Of a DNA stretch of 64,000 bases, positions 34,311-44,539 are shown piece after piece. The notes under the pieces were generated by a model. The model was not told the DNA's origin. It did no database searches and saw only the letters and a list, made by a program, of their open reading frames with translations. Numbering within the stretch: the stretch's first letter is position 1; every line of letters starts with the position of its first letter. Origin of the DNA: Rhodoferax sp. (GTDB taxonomy: Bacteria > Pseudomonadota > Gammaproteobacteria > Burkholderiales > Burkholderiaceae_C); the NCBI RefSeq assembly GCF_028688795.1, contig NZ_JAQTXM010000008.1, positions 62,001 through 126,000 of the forward strand, written 5' to 3'. The position numbers were made by a program, and so were the translations under genes.

Positions 34311-37300
34311 TCAAACCAGCACGCGCTCAATGCCGCCGTCGTTGGCGACTTTGACGTAATCCGGCATCCACTGCTCGCCCAAAATCTGGCGGGCCATTTC
34401 CACCACAATGTAATCGGCTTCCAGCAATCCGTTCTGCAGGTCTTCGCCGAACCGGCTCAAGCCCTGCAAACAGGCGGGGCAAGAGGTCAGTATCTTCAGG
34501 TTATCTTTGGCACCCACACCAGGTTTCTGGCGCAACTGCGCCTCACCCTTGAGGATTTCTTCTTCCTTGCGAAAACGCACCTGGGTCGACACATCTGGGC
34601 GGTTCAAGGCCAGCGTGCCTGACTCACCGCAGCATCGGTCCGACTGAATCACGTTATCGCCCAGCAAGGCTTTCACAGTCTTGATGGGTTCTTGCAACTT
34701 CATCGGGCTATGGCATGGATCGTGGAACAAAAATGCCCCGGCATTGGCCAGTGTGATGCCTTTTTCCAGCAGGTACTCATGGATGTCGATGATGCGGCAA
34801 CCTGGGAAAATTTTCTCAAACTCGTAGCCTTGCAACTGGTCATAACAGGTGCCGCAGCTCACCACCACGGTCTTGATGTCAAGGTAGTTCAGTGTGTTGG
34901 CCACCCGGTGAAACAGCACCCGGTTGTCAGTGATCATCTTCTCGGCTTTGTCGAACTGGCCAGCGCCACGCTGCGGGTAACCACAGCACAAATAGCCCGG
35001 CGGCAGCACGGTTTGCACTCCGGCGTGCCACAACATCGCCTGGGTCGCCAAACCCACTTGACTGAACAGGCGCTCCGAGCCACAACCGGGAAAGTAAAAC
35101 ACCGCTTCGGTCTCGGCCGTGGTGGTCTTGGGGTTACGAATGATCGGCACGTAGTCTTTGTCTTCAATGTCGAGCAAGGCGCGTGCTGTTTTCTTAGGCA
35201 AGCCGCCAGGCAGCTTCTTGTTAATGAAGTGAATCACTTGCTCTTTGATGGGCGCCGTGCCCAAGGACGCCGGTGGTGCCTTGGTTTGCTTGCGCGCAAT
35301 GACTTTCAGCACATCGGCGGCCAAGCGTTGCGACTTGATGGCCAGGTTCACCATCACCGAACGCGCGATTTTGATGGTCTCAGGGTTGGTGGCATTGAGC
35401 AAGAACATGGCCGCAGCGCCCGCCGGTCTGAACGTTTTTTTGCCCATTTTGCGCAACAGGTTGCGCATGTTCATTGACACATCGCCAAAATCGATGTTGA
35501 CCGGGCACGGGCTCAGGCACTTGTGACACACGGTGCAATGGTCGGCGACGTCTTCAAACTCCTGCCAGTGTTTGATCGACACTCCGCGACGGGTTTGCTC
35601 TTCATACAAAAAGGCTTCTACCAACAGCGAAGTGGCCAGAATCTTGTTGCGCGGGCTGTACAACAAATTGGCGCGCGGCACGTGGGTGCTGCACACTGGT
35701 TTGCACTTGCCGCAACGCAGGCAGTCTTTCACACTGTCGGCAATGGCGCCAATGTCCGACTGCTGCATGATCAGCGATTCGTGCCCCATCAGACCAAAAC
35801 TGGGGGTATAGGCGTTGGTCAGGTCGGCATATATAGCATCAGGCTCTAGCCCTTTATTTATATTCGAAGACAGCTCTTTATTTCGCAGCAACTTGCCTTT
35901 GTTAAATCGCCCTTCCGGGTCAACCCTGGCTTTGTAATCGGTGAATGGCTGCAACTCGGCATCGCTCAAAAATTCCAGCTTGGTGATGCCAATGCCGTGC
36001 TCGCCCGAGATCACACCGTCCAGTGCACGCGCCAGCGCCATGATGCGTTTGACCGCGCCATGGGCTGCTTGCAACATGTCGTAGTCGTCGCTGTTGACGG
36101 GAATATTGGTGTGCACATTGCCGTCACCCGCGTGCATGTGCAAGGCCACCCAAACACGGCCTTTGAGCACGCGCTGGTGAATGGCGTTGCATTCTTTCAA
36201 TATCGGCTCAAACGCCACGCCGCTGAATATTTGCTGCAACGGCTGGCGAATCTGCGTTTTCCAGCTGGCGCGCAAGGAATGGTCTTGCAACTGGGTAAAG
36301 AGGGGTGCCACTTCCTGCAGCCACCCGGCCCACAGCGCACGCACATTGGCCAGCAGGTCCAACGCCTGCGCCACACGGTCTTCCAACAACTCGGCGGCCG
36401 AAATCTCGCCAGCGTCGTCTTGCCGACCCAGCGGCAGATTGCCCTGGCTAAAAAAGTCTTGCAGTGCGTCACACAGGGCCAGCTTATTTGCCAGGCTCAG
36501 TTCGATGTTGATGCGCTCGATACCGTCGGTGTACTCGGCCATGCGCGGCAGCGGAATCACCACGTCTTCGTTAATTTTGAACGCGTTGGTGTGTTTGCTG
36601 ATGGCGGCGGTGCGCTTGCGGTCAAGCCAGAATTTCTTGCGGGCTTCTGGGCTGATGGCAATAAAACCCTCGCCGCTGCGTGAGTTAGCAATGCGCACCA
36701 CCTCGCTCGTGACACGCGCCACGTCGTCTGCATTTTCACCGGCGATGTCGCCAAACAGCACCATTTTGGGAACGCCGCCGCCGCTCAAGGCAGCGCCGCG
36801 TTTGCTCTTGGTGGCGTAGCCCACGGCTTTTAGGTAGCGGTCATCCAGATGCTCCAACCCGGCCAGCACCACACCCGAGCGTTTTTGCTCGGCGAACATG
36901 AAGTCCTTGATTTCCACAATGCTGGGCACCGCATCCTTGGCGTTGCCAAAAAACTCCAGGCACACCGTGCGCGTGTGCGCAGGCATTTTGTGCACCACCC
37001 AGCGCGCGCTGGTGATCAAGCCGTCGCAGCCTTCTTTCTGAATGCCGGGCAAGCCGCTCAAAAATTTGTCGGTCACGTCCTTGCCCAGGCCTTCCTTGCG
37101 AAAGGTCTTGCCGGGAATGTCCAACCGCTCGGTTCGAATGGGTGTTTTGCCGTCGGCTTTGAAATATTGAAGCTCGAAACTGGCCACCTCCACGTCATGG
37201 ATCTTGCCCATGTTGTGGTTGATGCGTGTCACCTCCAGCCATTCGGCCTGCGGTGTCACCATGCGCCAGCTCGCCAGGTTGTCCAGCGCCGTGCCCCACA

Positions 37301-38234
37301 ACACGGCTTTTTTGCCGCCGGCATTCATGGCAATATTGCCGCCGATGCAAGAGGCTTCGGCAGAAGTCGGGTCCACCGCAAAGACAAAACCGGCACGCTC
37401 AGCGGCGTGTGCCACACGGTTCGTTACCACGCCAGCCTCACTCCAGACCGTGCCTACCTCATGGTCCAGGCCCGGCAACTTGAGCATCTCGACCTCGGTC
37501 ATGGCCTCAAGCTTTTCGGTGTTGATGACCACGCTCTTCCACGTCAGCGGAATCGCGCCACCGGTGTAACCCGTGCCGCCGCCACGCGGGATGATGGTCA
37601 GACCCAGCTCAATACAGCCTTTGACCAGATGCGCCATCTCGGCCTCGGTATCGGGCGTGAGCACCACAAACGGGTATTCCACGCGCCAGTCAGTAGCATC
37701 CGTCACATGGCTGACGCGGCTCAGGCCGTCAAACTTGATGTTGTCTTTGGCCGTGAGCTTGGCCAGCACCTTTTGCGCCTTGCGCCGCAACATGGCGGTT
37801 TCTACGAAATGCGCATCAAACGTCTGCACAGCCTTGCCCGCCGCTGCCAGCAACTGCCCCACCAGAGCATCACGTTCAGGGTCGGTTTCGGGCGTGCGGC
37901 GCTTTTGCACCTCGCTCAGGCGGTGCTGCAAGGCTTCCACCAGCAACACCCGGCGTTTCGGGTTGTCCAGCAAGTCGTCTTGCAGGTAGGGGTTGCGTTG
38001 CACCACCCAGATGTCACCCAGCACCTCATACAACATGCGCGCCGAGCGGCCAGTGCGGCGCTCATCACGCAGTTTGTTCAGCCAGTCCCAGGCCGTTGCA
38101 CCGAGCAGGCGAATAACGATTTCGCGGTCAGAAAAAGAGGTGTAGTTGTAAGGAATTTCGCGAATGCGTTCCTGTCCGTGCGGCGCAACAGCGCCAGCAG
38201 GCAACAAAGACTTGAGCGGTATTGGGGCGTTCAT
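34311..38234 (-). CDS. DUF3683 FAD/FMN-containing dehydrogenase with Fe-S and CCG domains
   Basis: Very large (1307 aa) oxidoreductase. In order: DUF3683 N-domain (about 15-130), FAD-binding 4 domain ([36 protein letters not shown]), FAD-linked oxidase C domain with [16 protein letters not shown], a dicluster ferredoxin ([15 protein letters not shown] and [15 protein letters not shown]), and CCG domains ([37 protein letters not shown]). This resembles GlcD/GlcF or D-lactate dehydrogenase fused in one chain; likely a membrane-associated quinone-linked 2-hydroxyacid dehydrogenase, substrate unknown. About residues 785-802 come from a dispersed repeat. ATG 38234 ([12 protein letters not shown]) is preferred over the longer frame to 38387. 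Confidence 0.9.
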   Translation of the reverse strand: MNAPIPLKSLLPAGAVAPHGQERIREIPYNYTSFSDREIVIRLLGATAWDWLNKLRDERRTGRSARMLYEVLGDIWVVQRNPYLQDDLLDNPKRRVLLVEALQHRLSEVQKRRTPETDPERDALVGQLLAAAGKAVQTFDAHFVETAMLRRKAQKVLAKLTAKDNIKFDGLSRVSHVTDATDWRVEYPFVVLTPDTEAEMAHLVKGCIELGLTIIPRGGGTGYTGGAIPLTWKSVVINTEKLEAMTEVEMLKLPGLDHEVGTVWSEAGVVTNRVAHAAERAGFVFAVDPTSAEASCIGGNIAMNAGGKKAVLWGTALDNLASWRMVTPQAEWLEVTRINHNMGKIHDVEVASFELQYFKADGKTPIRTERLDIPGKTFRKEGLGKDVTDKFLSGLPGIQKEGCDGLITSARWVVHKMPAHTRTVCLEFFGNAKDAVPSIVEIKDFMFAEQKRSGVVLAGLEHLDDRYLKAVGYATKSKRGAALSGGGVPKMVLFGDIAGENADDVARVTSEVVRIANSRSGEGFIAISPEARKKFWLDRKRTAAISKHTNAFKINEDVVIPLPRMAEYTDGIERINIELSLANKLALCDALQDFFSQGNLPLGRQDDAGEISAAELLEDRVAQALDLLANVRALWAGWLQEVAPLFTQLQDHSLRASWKTQIRQPLQQIFSGVAFEPILKECNAIHQRVLKGRVWVALHMHAGDGNVHTNIPVNSDDYDMLQAAHGAVKRIMALARALDGVISGEHGIGITKLEFLSDAELQPFTDYKARVDPEGRFNKGKLLRNKELSSNINKGLEPDAIYADLTNAYTPSFGLMGHESLIMQQSDIGAIADSVKDCLRCGKCKPVCSTHVPRANLLYSPRNKILATSLLVEAFLYEEQTRRGVSIKHWQEFEDVADHCTVCHKCLSPCPVNIDFGDVSMNMRNLLRKMGKKTFRPAGAAAMFLLNATNPETIKIARSVMVNLAIKSQRLAADVLKVIARKQTKAPPASLGTAPIKEQVIHFINKKLPGGLPKKTARALLDIEDKDYVPIIRNPKTTTAETEAVFYFPGCGSERLFSQVGLATQAMLWHAGVQTVLPPGYLCCGYPQRGAGQFDKAEKMITDNRVLFHRVANTLNYLDIKTVVVSCGTCYDQLQGYEFEKIFPGCRIIDIHEYLLEKGITLANAGAFLFHDPCHSPMKLQEPIKTVKALLGDNVIQSDRCCGESGTLALNRPDVSTQVRFRKEEEILKGEAQLRQKPGVGAKDNLKILTSCPACLQGLSRFGEDLQNGLLEADYIVVEMARQILGEQWMPDYVKVANDGGIERVLV
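35829..35877. repeat. Dispersed repeat copy 4 (inside the DUF3683 gene)
   Basis: Contains ATCAGGCTCTAGCCCTTTAT, TTATATTCGAAGACAGCTC, clearly the reverse-orientation family pattern with a diverged centre. It is translated as [17 protein letters not shown] between the flavin and Fe-S parts. Confidence 0.6.
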
Positions 38235-38420
38235 CGGGTATTTTATTGCAGCCTTTATGGGCATTTGAGTGGGCGTTTGAGCCCTGTCATAGGCACGCCC
38301 AAGCTGGGCTGGCAATGTTACCGCAGTGCAACATTGCCCTACTCGGGTGATGGTGACCCTGTGGAAACCCTGATGCACACGCCGCAAGAATCCGCGTTTA
38401 ATTGTGGTCTGGGTTGGCTA

Positions 38421-38449
38421 CTGACATTTTTCTGTCGCAAATTCGTCAT
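38421..38449 (+). promoter_or_regulatory. Pho box upstream of the ugp operon
   Basis: Three 7-mers spaced 11 bases apart: CTGACAT (38421), CTGTCGC (38432) and TCGTCAT (38443), separated by AT-rich 4-mers. This is the PhoB direct-repeat pattern (CTGTCAT-N4-CTGTCAT). It lies about 45 bases before the ugpB start, so phosphate starvation should induce the operon. Confidence 0.75.
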
Positions 38450-38491
38450 ATTTGATCCGTAAGCTCGCACCCTTCACTTCAAGGAAATCAC

Positions 38492-39796
38492 ATGAAATTG
38501 AAACTTGCAGCCGTCGCGCTGGCATCATTTGCCCTGACGGCCCAGGCCGTGACCGAAGTCCAATGGTGGCACTCCATGACCGCCGTCAACGGCGAATGGG
38601 TCAACGACCTCGCCAAAAACTTCAATGCCAGCCAGGCAGATTACAAAATTGTGCCCACCTACAAGGGCACCTATGACGAGTCCATGACAGCCGCCGTGGC
38701 GGCCTTCCGGGCTGGCAATGCGCCGCACATTTTGCAAGTGTTTGAAGTTGGCACGGCCACCATGATGGCCAGCAAAAACGCCATCGTGCCTGTCGGCAAG
38801 GTCATGAAGGACGCGGGTCAAAAGTTTGACCCCAAAGCCTACATTCCAGCAGTGGCGGGCTATTACACCGCGCCCAGTGGCGAGATGTTGAGCATGCCTT
38901 TTAACAGCTCCACCACCGTGTTCTATTTCAACAAGGATGCCTTCAAGGCCGCTGGCCTGAGCACCGACAAGGCGCCTAGCAGCTGGCCTGAGGTGGCGCT
39001 GGCCGCCGCCAAGCTCAAGGCCAGTGGGCACAAATGCCCACTCACCGTGGCTTGGCAAGGCTGGACACAACTGGAGAGCTTTTCAGCCTGGCATAACGTC
39101 GAATTCGCTACCAAGGCCAATGGCTTGGGTGGCATGGACGCACGCATGAAGGTCAACTCACCGCTGCATGTGCGCCACATTGAAAACCTGGCCAACATGC
39201 ACCAGCAAGGGCTGTTTGTGTACAAGGGACGCGCCAATGTGCCTGAAGCCACCTTTGTCTCAGGCGAATGCGCCATGATCACCACCTCCAGCGGTTTCTA
39301 CGGCAACGTCAAGAAAAATGCCAAGTTTGCTTTTGGTGTTGCACCCCTTCCCTACTACCCGGACGTGCCCGGCGCACCGCAAAACACCGTCATTGGGGGT
39401 GCCAGCCTGTGGGTCATGGCCGGCAAGAAGGCCGATGAATACAAAGGCGTCGCCAAGTTCTTTAACTACATCTCCAGCCCAGAGGTGCAATCAGAGAGCC
39501 ACAAGCGCACCGGTTACCTGCCCATCACCACGGCTGCATATGAGCTGACTGAAAAATCGGGCTACTACAAACAAAATCCGGGTACCGACGTGGCTGTCAA
39601 CCAGATGATTCGCAAGGTCACCGACAAATCGCGCGGCATCCGACTGGGCAATTACGTACAGATCCGCACCATTGAGGACGAAGAACTCGAAGGCGTTTGG
39701 GGTGGCAAGAAGACTGCCAAAGAAGCCCTGGACGCCATCGTGAAGCGCGGCAACGAGCTGCTGGAACGCTTTGAGAAGGCCAACAAGAAAGGTTAA
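38492..39796 (+). CDS. ugpB: sn-Glycerol-3-phosphate ABC transporter, substrate-binding protein
   Basis: Periplasmic binding protein (434 aa) for glycerol 3-phosphate and glycerophosphodiesters. Signal peptide MKLKLAAVALASFALTAQA; mature part begins with VTEVQWWHSMTAVNGEWVND, typical of UgpB. A CAAGGAAATC ribosome-binding site precedes the ATG. First gene of ugpBAECQ, with a Pho box directly upstream. Repeated aromatic and Ser/Thr contacts (NSSTTVFYFNKDAFK, TTSSGFYGNV) match the ligand pocket of the family. Confidence 0.95.
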   Translation: MKLKLAAVALASFALTAQAVTEVQWWHSMTAVNGEWVNDLAKNFNASQADYKIVPTYKGTYDESMTAAVAAFRAGNAPHILQVFEVGTATMMASKNAIVPVGKVMKDAGQKFDPKAYIPAVAGYYTAPSGEMLSMPFNSSTTVFYFNKDAFKAAGLSTDKAPSSWPEVALAAAKLKASGHKCPLTVAWQGWTQLESFSAWHNVEFATKANGLGGMDARMKVNSPLHVRHIENLANMHQQGLFVYKGRANVPEATFVSGECAMITTSSGFYGNVKKNAKFAFGVAPLPYYPDVPGAPQNTVIGGASLWVMAGKKADEYKGVAKFFNYISSPEVQSESHKRTGYLPITTAAYELTEKSGYYKQNPGTDVAVNQMIRKVTDKSRGIRLGNYVQIRTIEDEELEGVWGGKKTAKEALDAIVKRGNELLERFEKANKKG

Positions 39797-39806
39797 TGGG
39801 TGAACA

Positions 39807-40688
39807 GTGGAAAAACGCGTTTTCTTCCGCTCAAAGTGGCTGCCTTGGGTGCTGATGGCCCCCCAGGTGGTTGTGATCGCGCTGTTTTTCTTCTGGCCTG
39901 CAGCCCAGGCACTGCTGCAGTCGGTGCAGCAATCTGATGCCTTTGGTACATCGGTGGACTGGGTCGGTCTCGACAACTTCCGTAACCTTTGGAACGACGA
40001 GACTTATCTGGCCTCGTTTTACACCACCGCCATTTTTTCAACCCTGGTGGCGGTGGCGGGCATCAGTATTTCACTGCTGCTGGCGGTGTTTGCCGACCGC
40101 ATTGTCAAAGGCGCACTGGTCTACAAAACCCTGCTGATCTGGCCCTACGCCGTGGCGCCAGCGGTGGCTGGCGTGTTGTGGCTGTTCATGTTTGCGCCCA
40201 GCGTGGGCGTGGTGTCGTACTGGCTGCGCGCGCTCGGTGTCGACTGGAACCACTTGCTCAACGGCACACATGCCATGACTCTGGTGGTGATGGCTGCGGT
40301 GTGGAAGCAGATTTCATACAACTTTTTGTTCTTTTTGGCGGGGCTACAAAGCATTCCGAAGTCGCTGATTGAAGCCGCCGCCATTGACGGTGCGCGGCCC
40401 TGGCGGCGTTTCTGGACCATCGTGTTTCCCCTGCTGTCACCCACCACGTTTTTCCTGTTGGTGATCAACATCGTCTACGCTTTTTTTGACACCTTTGCCA
40501 TCATTGACGCAGCCACCCAAGGCGGCCCTGGCAAGGAAACCGCCATTTTGGTCTACAAGGTGTACTTTGATGGCTTCAAGGCCATGGACATGGGTGGCTC
40601 GGCCGCACAATCCGTGGTGCTGATGGTGATTGTGGTGCTGCTCACGGTGGTGCAATTTCGCTTTGTCGAGAAGAAAGTGAACTACTGA
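39807..40688 (+). CDS. ugpA: Glycerol-3-phosphate ABC transporter permease UgpA
   Basis: 293-aa inner-membrane permease with six predicted spans. The EAA loop that contacts the ATPase is [23 protein letters not shown] (about residues 190-212). Starts with GTG 10 bases after ugpB and overlaps ugpE by one base (TGATG), indicating tight coupling. Confidence 0.95.
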   Translation: MEKRVFFRSKWLPWVLMAPQVVVIALFFFWPAAQALLQSVQQSDAFGTSVDWVGLDNFRNLWNDETYLASFYTTAIFSTLVAVAGISISLLLAVFADRIVKGALVYKTLLIWPYAVAPAVAGVLWLFMFAPSVGVVSYWLRALGVDWNHLLNGTHAMTLVVMAAVWKQISYNFLFFLAGLQSIPKSLIEAAAIDGARPWRRFWTIVFPLLSPTTFFLLVINIVYAFFDTFAIIDAATQGGPGKETAILVYKVYFDGFKAMDMGGSAAQSVVLMVIVVLLTVVQFRFVEKKVNY

Positions 40689-41539
40689 TGGTTGAGCGTC
40701 GCCCGTTTTTGACATTTCTGTCACACACCGTGCTGATTTTGGGTGTGCTGGTGGTGGCTTTTCCGCTGTACCTGACGTTTGTGGCCTCGACCCAGACCGC
40801 GCAGGCGATTGTGCAAACGCCCATGCCGCTGCTGCCCGGTGGGCACTTGATTGAGAACTACACCGCCGCCTGGAACGGCACCGGTGGCGGTTCCGGCTCC
40901 AAAGCGCCGGTCGGGCAAATGATGATGGTAAGTTTGATTTCGGCGCTGATCATCTCGTTGGGCAAGATTGCTATCTCGCTGCTGTCAGCTTTTGCCATCG
41001 TCTACTTCCGTTTTCCCTTTCGCATGTTTTTCTTCTGGGCCATCTTCATCACGCTGATGCTGCCCGTGGAGGTGCGCATTGGACCGACCTACAAAGTGGT
41101 GTCAGACCTTGGCATGCTCAACAGTTATGCGGGCTTGACGATTCCGTTGATTGCCTCGGCCACCGCCACGTTTTTGTTCAGACAATTTTTCTTGACCGTG
41201 CCTGAAGAACTGGTGGAGGCGGCACGCATGGATGGCGCTGGCCCCATGCGTTTTTTCAAGGACATTCTGGTGCCGCTGTCCAAAACGTCGATTGCTGCGC
41301 TGTTTGTGATTCAGTTCATTTACGGCTGGAACCAGTACCTGTGGCCACTGCTGGTGACCACCAGCGAGGACATGTACCCGGTGGTGATCGGCATCAAGCG
41401 GATGATCTCCGGCGGCGACTCCGAGATGCAATGGAACATCGTCATGGCCACCGCCGTGCTGGCCATGGTACCGCCAGCGTTGGTGGTGATGCTGATGCAA
41501 AAATGGTTCGTCAAAGGGCTGGTGGATACAGAAAAGTAA
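40688..41539 (+). CDS. ugpE: Glycerol-3-phosphate ABC transporter permease UgpE
   Basis: 283-aa second permease, MalG/UgpE type. EAA loop [22 protein letters not shown] near residue 178; N-terminal segment [21 protein letters not shown]. Forms the membrane channel with UgpA. A 112-base spacer separates it from ugpC and contains no obvious terminator. Confidence 0.95.
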   Translation: MVERRPFLTFLSHTVLILGVLVVAFPLYLTFVASTQTAQAIVQTPMPLLPGGHLIENYTAAWNGTGGGSGSKAPVGQMMMVSLISALIISLGKIAISLLSAFAIVYFRFPFRMFFFWAIFITLMLPVEVRIGPTYKVVSDLGMLNSYAGLTIPLIASATATFLFRQFFLTVPEELVEAARMDGAGPMRFFKDILVPLSKTSIAALFVIQFIYGWNQYLWPLLVTTSEDMYPVVIGIKRMISGGDSEMQWNIVMATAVLAMVPPALVVMLMQKWFVKGLVDTEK

Positions 41540-41651
41540 CATGTTTGGGGACACACCGATGCACCTGCGATGCAGCGCGTCGCTCCGTCCTCAACTGATT
41601 AAGGGATTGCGGGACAGACCAAGATTTGCTCTGTCGCCAACTGAATAAAAC

Positions 41652-42680
41652 ATGGCTTCAATCACTTTAAAAAACGTCACCAAGCGCTATGGGCTGGGCA
41701 AAACCGCCACCCAGGTCATCCACGGCATCAGCGCCGAAATTCTGCATGGTGAATTTGTTGTCATCGTCGGGCCATCTGGCTGCGGCAAGTCAACCTTGCT
41801 TCGCATGGTGGCGGGCCTGGAAGAAATCAGCGGCGGCGACATTTCGATCAACAACCGGGTGGTCAACGACCTGGAGCCGTCAGAGCGAGACATCGCGATG
41901 GTGTTCCAGAACTACGCGTTGTACCCGCACATGAGTGTGTTCGAAAACATGGCCTACGGCCTGAAGATTGCCAAGGTGCCTGTGGATGAGATCAAGGCAC
42001 GGGTCGACAAAGCCGCCAAAATTCTAGAAATTGGCCCATTTCTGCAACGCAAACCGCGCGAACTCTCAGGCGGGCAACGCCAACGGGTGGCGATGGGGCG
42101 CGCCATCGTGCGCCAGCCGCAGGTGTTTTTGTTTGACGAGCCGCTGAGCAATCTTGATGCCAAACTGCGTGCCCAAACCCGCCTTGAAATCCAGAAGTTG
42201 CACCGCGAACTAGGCATCACATCACTCTTTGTGACACACGACCAGGTCGAAGCCATGACGCTGGCGCAACGCATGATCGTCATGAACGCTGGCGTCATGG
42301 AGCAATTTGGCACGCCAGACGAGGTCTACAACCGCCCGGCCAGCACGTTTGTAGCGGGGTTTATGGGCTCGCCGCCCATGAACTTGCTCAAAAACGCGCC
42401 AGGTGCAGGCGCCGACACCATTACAGGTGTACGCCCCGAGCACCTTGACATCACACCAACGGGATGGGCACTGACGGTGGAGGCCGTTGAAATGCTGGGC
42501 GCTGAGCGGCTCACCTACGGCCGTTGGGCACATGGAGCTGCTGACGAATTGGTCATCATTCGCACGGAAGAATCGCATGCGCCGCCTGCATTGGGGCAGA
42601 CGCTGCACGTTACCCCACGTCCAGAAAAAATCCACCACTTTGATGCTACCAGCGGCAAACGCAGGGAGACCACCACATGA
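41652..42680 (+). CDS. ugpC: Glycerol-3-phosphate ABC transporter ATP-binding protein
   Basis: 342-aa ABC ATPase. Walker [10 protein letters not shown] (about residue 38), Q-loop [12 protein letters not shown], signature [14 protein letters not shown], Walker [15 protein letters not shown]-loop [15 protein letters not shown]. The C-terminal TOBE/MOI regulatory domain includes GVRPEHLDI. Its stop overlaps the ATG of the phosphodiesterase gene (ATGA). Confidence 0.95.
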   Translation: MASITLKNVTKRYGLGKTATQVIHGISAEILHGEFVVIVGPSGCGKSTLLRMVAGLEEISGGDISINNRVVNDLEPSERDIAMVFQNYALYPHMSVFENMAYGLKIAKVPVDEIKARVDKAAKILEIGPFLQRKPRELSGGQRQRVAMGRAIVRQPQVFLFDEPLSNLDAKLRAQTRLEIQKLHRELGITSLFVTHDQVEAMTLAQRMIVMNAGVMEQFGTPDEVYNRPASTFVAGFMGSPPMNLLKNAPGAGADTITGVRPEHLDITPTGWALTVEAVEMLGAERLTYGRWAHGAADELVIIRTEESHAPPALGQTLHVTPRPEKIHHFDATSGKRRETTT

Positions 42681-43468
42681 AACCAGTCACAACCGACCAC
42701 TGGCCCTACCCCAGCTGGATTGCCCACCGTGGCGCAGGAAAACTGGCCCCAGAAAACACGCTGTCGGCCTTTCGCACGGGGGCCAGCTTTGGCTACCGCA
42801 TGTTTGAATGCGACGTGAAGCTGAGTGCCGACGGCATCCCTTTTTTAATGCACGACGCCACCTTGCAGCGCACCACCAACGCAGTTGAAGCGCTCGGGCG
42901 CGGCTTAAGCGCAGTGGGTGGAGAGCACCCGTGGGGCACGCTGGCCCTGCTGGACGCTGGTGGCTGGCATTCGCGCAGCTTTGTGGGCGAGCCACTGCCC
43001 ACCTTTGAAGCCATTGCCCGCTACTGTTTGCACAACGGCTACTTTTTGAACATTGAAATCAAAGCCACACCCGGTACGGAAGTACACACCGGCGAGGTGG
43101 TGGCGAGCCATGCCGCACGGCTTTGGCATGGGGCTCTGGTGCCACCCCTTCTGACCTCGTTTGACGTGGCTTCACTTGAAGGCGCACTGCAGGTCCACCC
43201 AGAACTGCCACGCGGCCTGCTGCTGGAAAACCTGTGGACCGGCTGGCTGGAAACCGCGTTACGGCTGGACTGTGTCGCCGTGGTCTGCGACCAAGCGCTT
43301 TGGGACACGTCCAGCATGACGCAGGCCAAAAGCGCCGGCCTGCGCACCCTGAGTTACACGGTGAACGAGGTCAATGATGCACAGCGGCTCTTTGACTTGG
43401 GGCTGGACGGCATCATCACCGATCGGGTGGACTTATTTGCACCCAGCGCCCTCAAACCAACCCATTAA
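42677..43468 (+). CDS. ugpQ: Glycerophosphodiester phosphodiesterase
   Basis: Cytoplasmic GDPD (263 aa) that hydrolyses imported glycerophosphodiesters to glycerol 3-phosphate and an alcohol. The catalytic motif is [18 protein letters not shown] with [18 protein letters not shown] following; later [13 protein letters not shown] supplies a metal ligand Glu. No signal peptide, consistent with UgpQ rather than periplasmic GlpQ. Last gene of the ugp operon, ending 3 bases before the stop of a convergent rhodanese gene. Confidence 0.94.
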   Translation: MKPVTTDHWPYPSWIAHRGAGKLAPENTLSAFRTGASFGYRMFECDVKLSADGIPFLMHDATLQRTTNAVEALGRGLSAVGGEHPWGTLALLDAGGWHSRSFVGEPLPTFEAIARYCLHNGYFLNIEIKATPGTEVHTGEVVASHAARLWHGALVPPLLTSFDVASLEGALQVHPELPRGLLLENLWTGWLETALRLDCVAVVCDQALWDTSSMTQAKSAGLRTLSYTVNEVNDAQRLFDLGLDGIITDRVDLFAPSALKPTH

Positions 43469-43471
43469 GCT

Positions 43472-44047
43472 TTAGAAGTCGCCTTTAATGACCGGGAAAC
43501 CAAGCGCCGCCCAGTCCAGCATGCCGCCACGGTAGTAATAAATGCGGTCAGCCGGGAACCCTTCACGCGTCATGGCCACAATGGCCGATGGGCTTTGTGG
43601 GCAGGCCGGGCCATTGCAAAACGCATAAACCTTCTTGGCTTTGCTGCAATCCCATTTACCCGCAGTCTTGCTGCAACCCAGCTCATTCAAACGGCCTGCG
43701 ACTTCGGTGTAAACAATGTGCATGGACCCATTGATCGTGCCGTTGGCACGGTCTTCCGGCTCGCGCATGTCCACCAGCAGGGCGTCACGGTCGTTCATGG
43801 CATTCAGAACTTCAATCTCGCCCACCGGGTGCACGCCCGGGACGGGCACCATGGCCTGAATCCAGCCCTTGTTTTTGGCGCAAGGTGTCATCACGCGGGT
43901 GATCACAGTTTCTTCACCTTTGGCATTTTTAGCTACAAATTTGGTGTCGGTGCCGATGATGCGCAGGTACTCAGGGTCGGCCGCGTGAGCAGCGGAAACA
44001 AATCCACTGGCGAGAACAAGGGTGGCAAGCAAAGCTGAAAATTTCAT
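43472..44047 (-). CDS. Periplasmic rhodanese-like protein
   Basis: 191-aa exported protein: signal peptide MKFSALLATLVLASGFVSAA, then a rhodanese domain (about residues 70-185) with LLVDMREPEDRANGTI and the active-site loop YAFCNGPACPQSPSAI. Extra Cys residues (TPCAKNKG, LGCSKTAGKWDCSKA) may form disulfides. A perfect FNR-type box lies 62 bases upstream, suggesting expression at low oxygen. A longer frame to 44071 exists but lacks a signal-like start. Function could be sulfur transfer or anaerobic redox, unproven. Confidence 0.85.
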   Translation of the reverse strand: MKFSALLATLVLASGFVSAAHAADPEYLRIIGTDTKFVAKNAKGEETVITRVMTPCAKNKGWIQAMVPVPGVHPVGEIEVLNAMNDRDALLVDMREPEDRANGTINGSMHIVYTEVAGRLNELGCSKTAGKWDCSKAKKVYAFCNGPACPQSPSAIVAMTREGFPADRIYYYRGGMLDWAALGFPVIKGDF

Positions 44048-44108
44048 GGGGGGTTTCCGGTGTGATGACAAAGAAGCGAAGAGCGTAGCTGCATCGGGCT
44101 CAAAACCC

Positions 44109-44122
44109 TTGATTTAAATCAA
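44109..44122 (-). promoter_or_regulatory. Perfect FNR/Anr box upstream of the periplasmic rhodanese gene
   Basis: TTGAT-TTAA-ATCAA matches the FNR consensus at all ten defined positions. Its centre is about 68 bases from the start codon, compatible with activation from -41.5 if transcription begins near 44074. Confidence 0.65.
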
Positions 44123-44192
44123 AATCTCGAAGTGCTTTCAAACTAATCCGCACAAGCTTGGACCAACCCAATGCAACTGACCCTAGACCAAA

Positions 44193-44468
44193 TCAGCGCC
44201 AGCCTTTGAGCATGACCCATTGGCTGGTGGCAATCAACACCACCAACGCCATATAGGTGAGCATCTTCCCATCTCGTCCAAACAGCGCCAACCCAATCAA
44301 CAGCGCCACCACACCCAATGCAAAATGTATAGCTGCCTGCGCAATATATGTATGAGCTACAGGCCGTTTTTTCATAAATAAACGGCTCAGGACCGGCACC
44401 AACAAGGCAAGCCAGGCAGCTGGCGCCAAAAAGTTGATGGCATGGTTAAGCAACGCAAGAAAACCCAT
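44193..44468 (-). CDS. Small hypothetical membrane protein
   Basis: 91 aa with three hydrophobic segments (INFLAPAAWLALLVPVLSRL, IAQAAIHFALGVVALLIGLA, LTYMALVVLIATSQWVMLK). I do not recognise a named family. The middle (about residues 30-47, KKRPVAHTYIAQAAIH) is encoded by a dispersed-repeat copy, so part of the protein derives from the repeat. It starts with ATG at 44468, 71 bases before the divergent hemA. Confidence 0.65.
   Translation of the reverse strand: MGFLALLNHAINFLAPAAWLALLVPVLSRLFMKKRPVAHTYIAQAAIHFALGVVALLIGLALFGRDGKMLTYMALVVLIATSQWVMLKGWR
44326..44376 (+). repeat. Dispersed repeat copy 5 (inside the small membrane protein gene)
   Basis: Reads ATGTATAGCTGCCTGCGCAA, TATATGTATGAGCTACAGGC, CGTTTTTTC. 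The core AGCTGCxTGCGC ... GAGCTACAGGCC fits the family pattern. Confidence 0.6.
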
Positions 44469-44527
44469 TAGCAGCCCTTGAGGGAAAAGAAAAAATGATA
44501 CAAGTCAAAGCACATGGTCGGTGATTT

Positions 44528-44533
44528 TATAAT
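44528..44533 (+). promoter_or_regulatory. Consensus -10 hexamer immediately before hemA
   Basis: A perfect TATAAT ends six bases before the hemA ATG (44540). Transcription starting 6-7 bases downstream would begin at the start codon, giving a leaderless mRNA. The matching -35 position (TCAAAG) is weak. Confidence 0.45.
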
Positions 44534-44539
44534 TCACTC

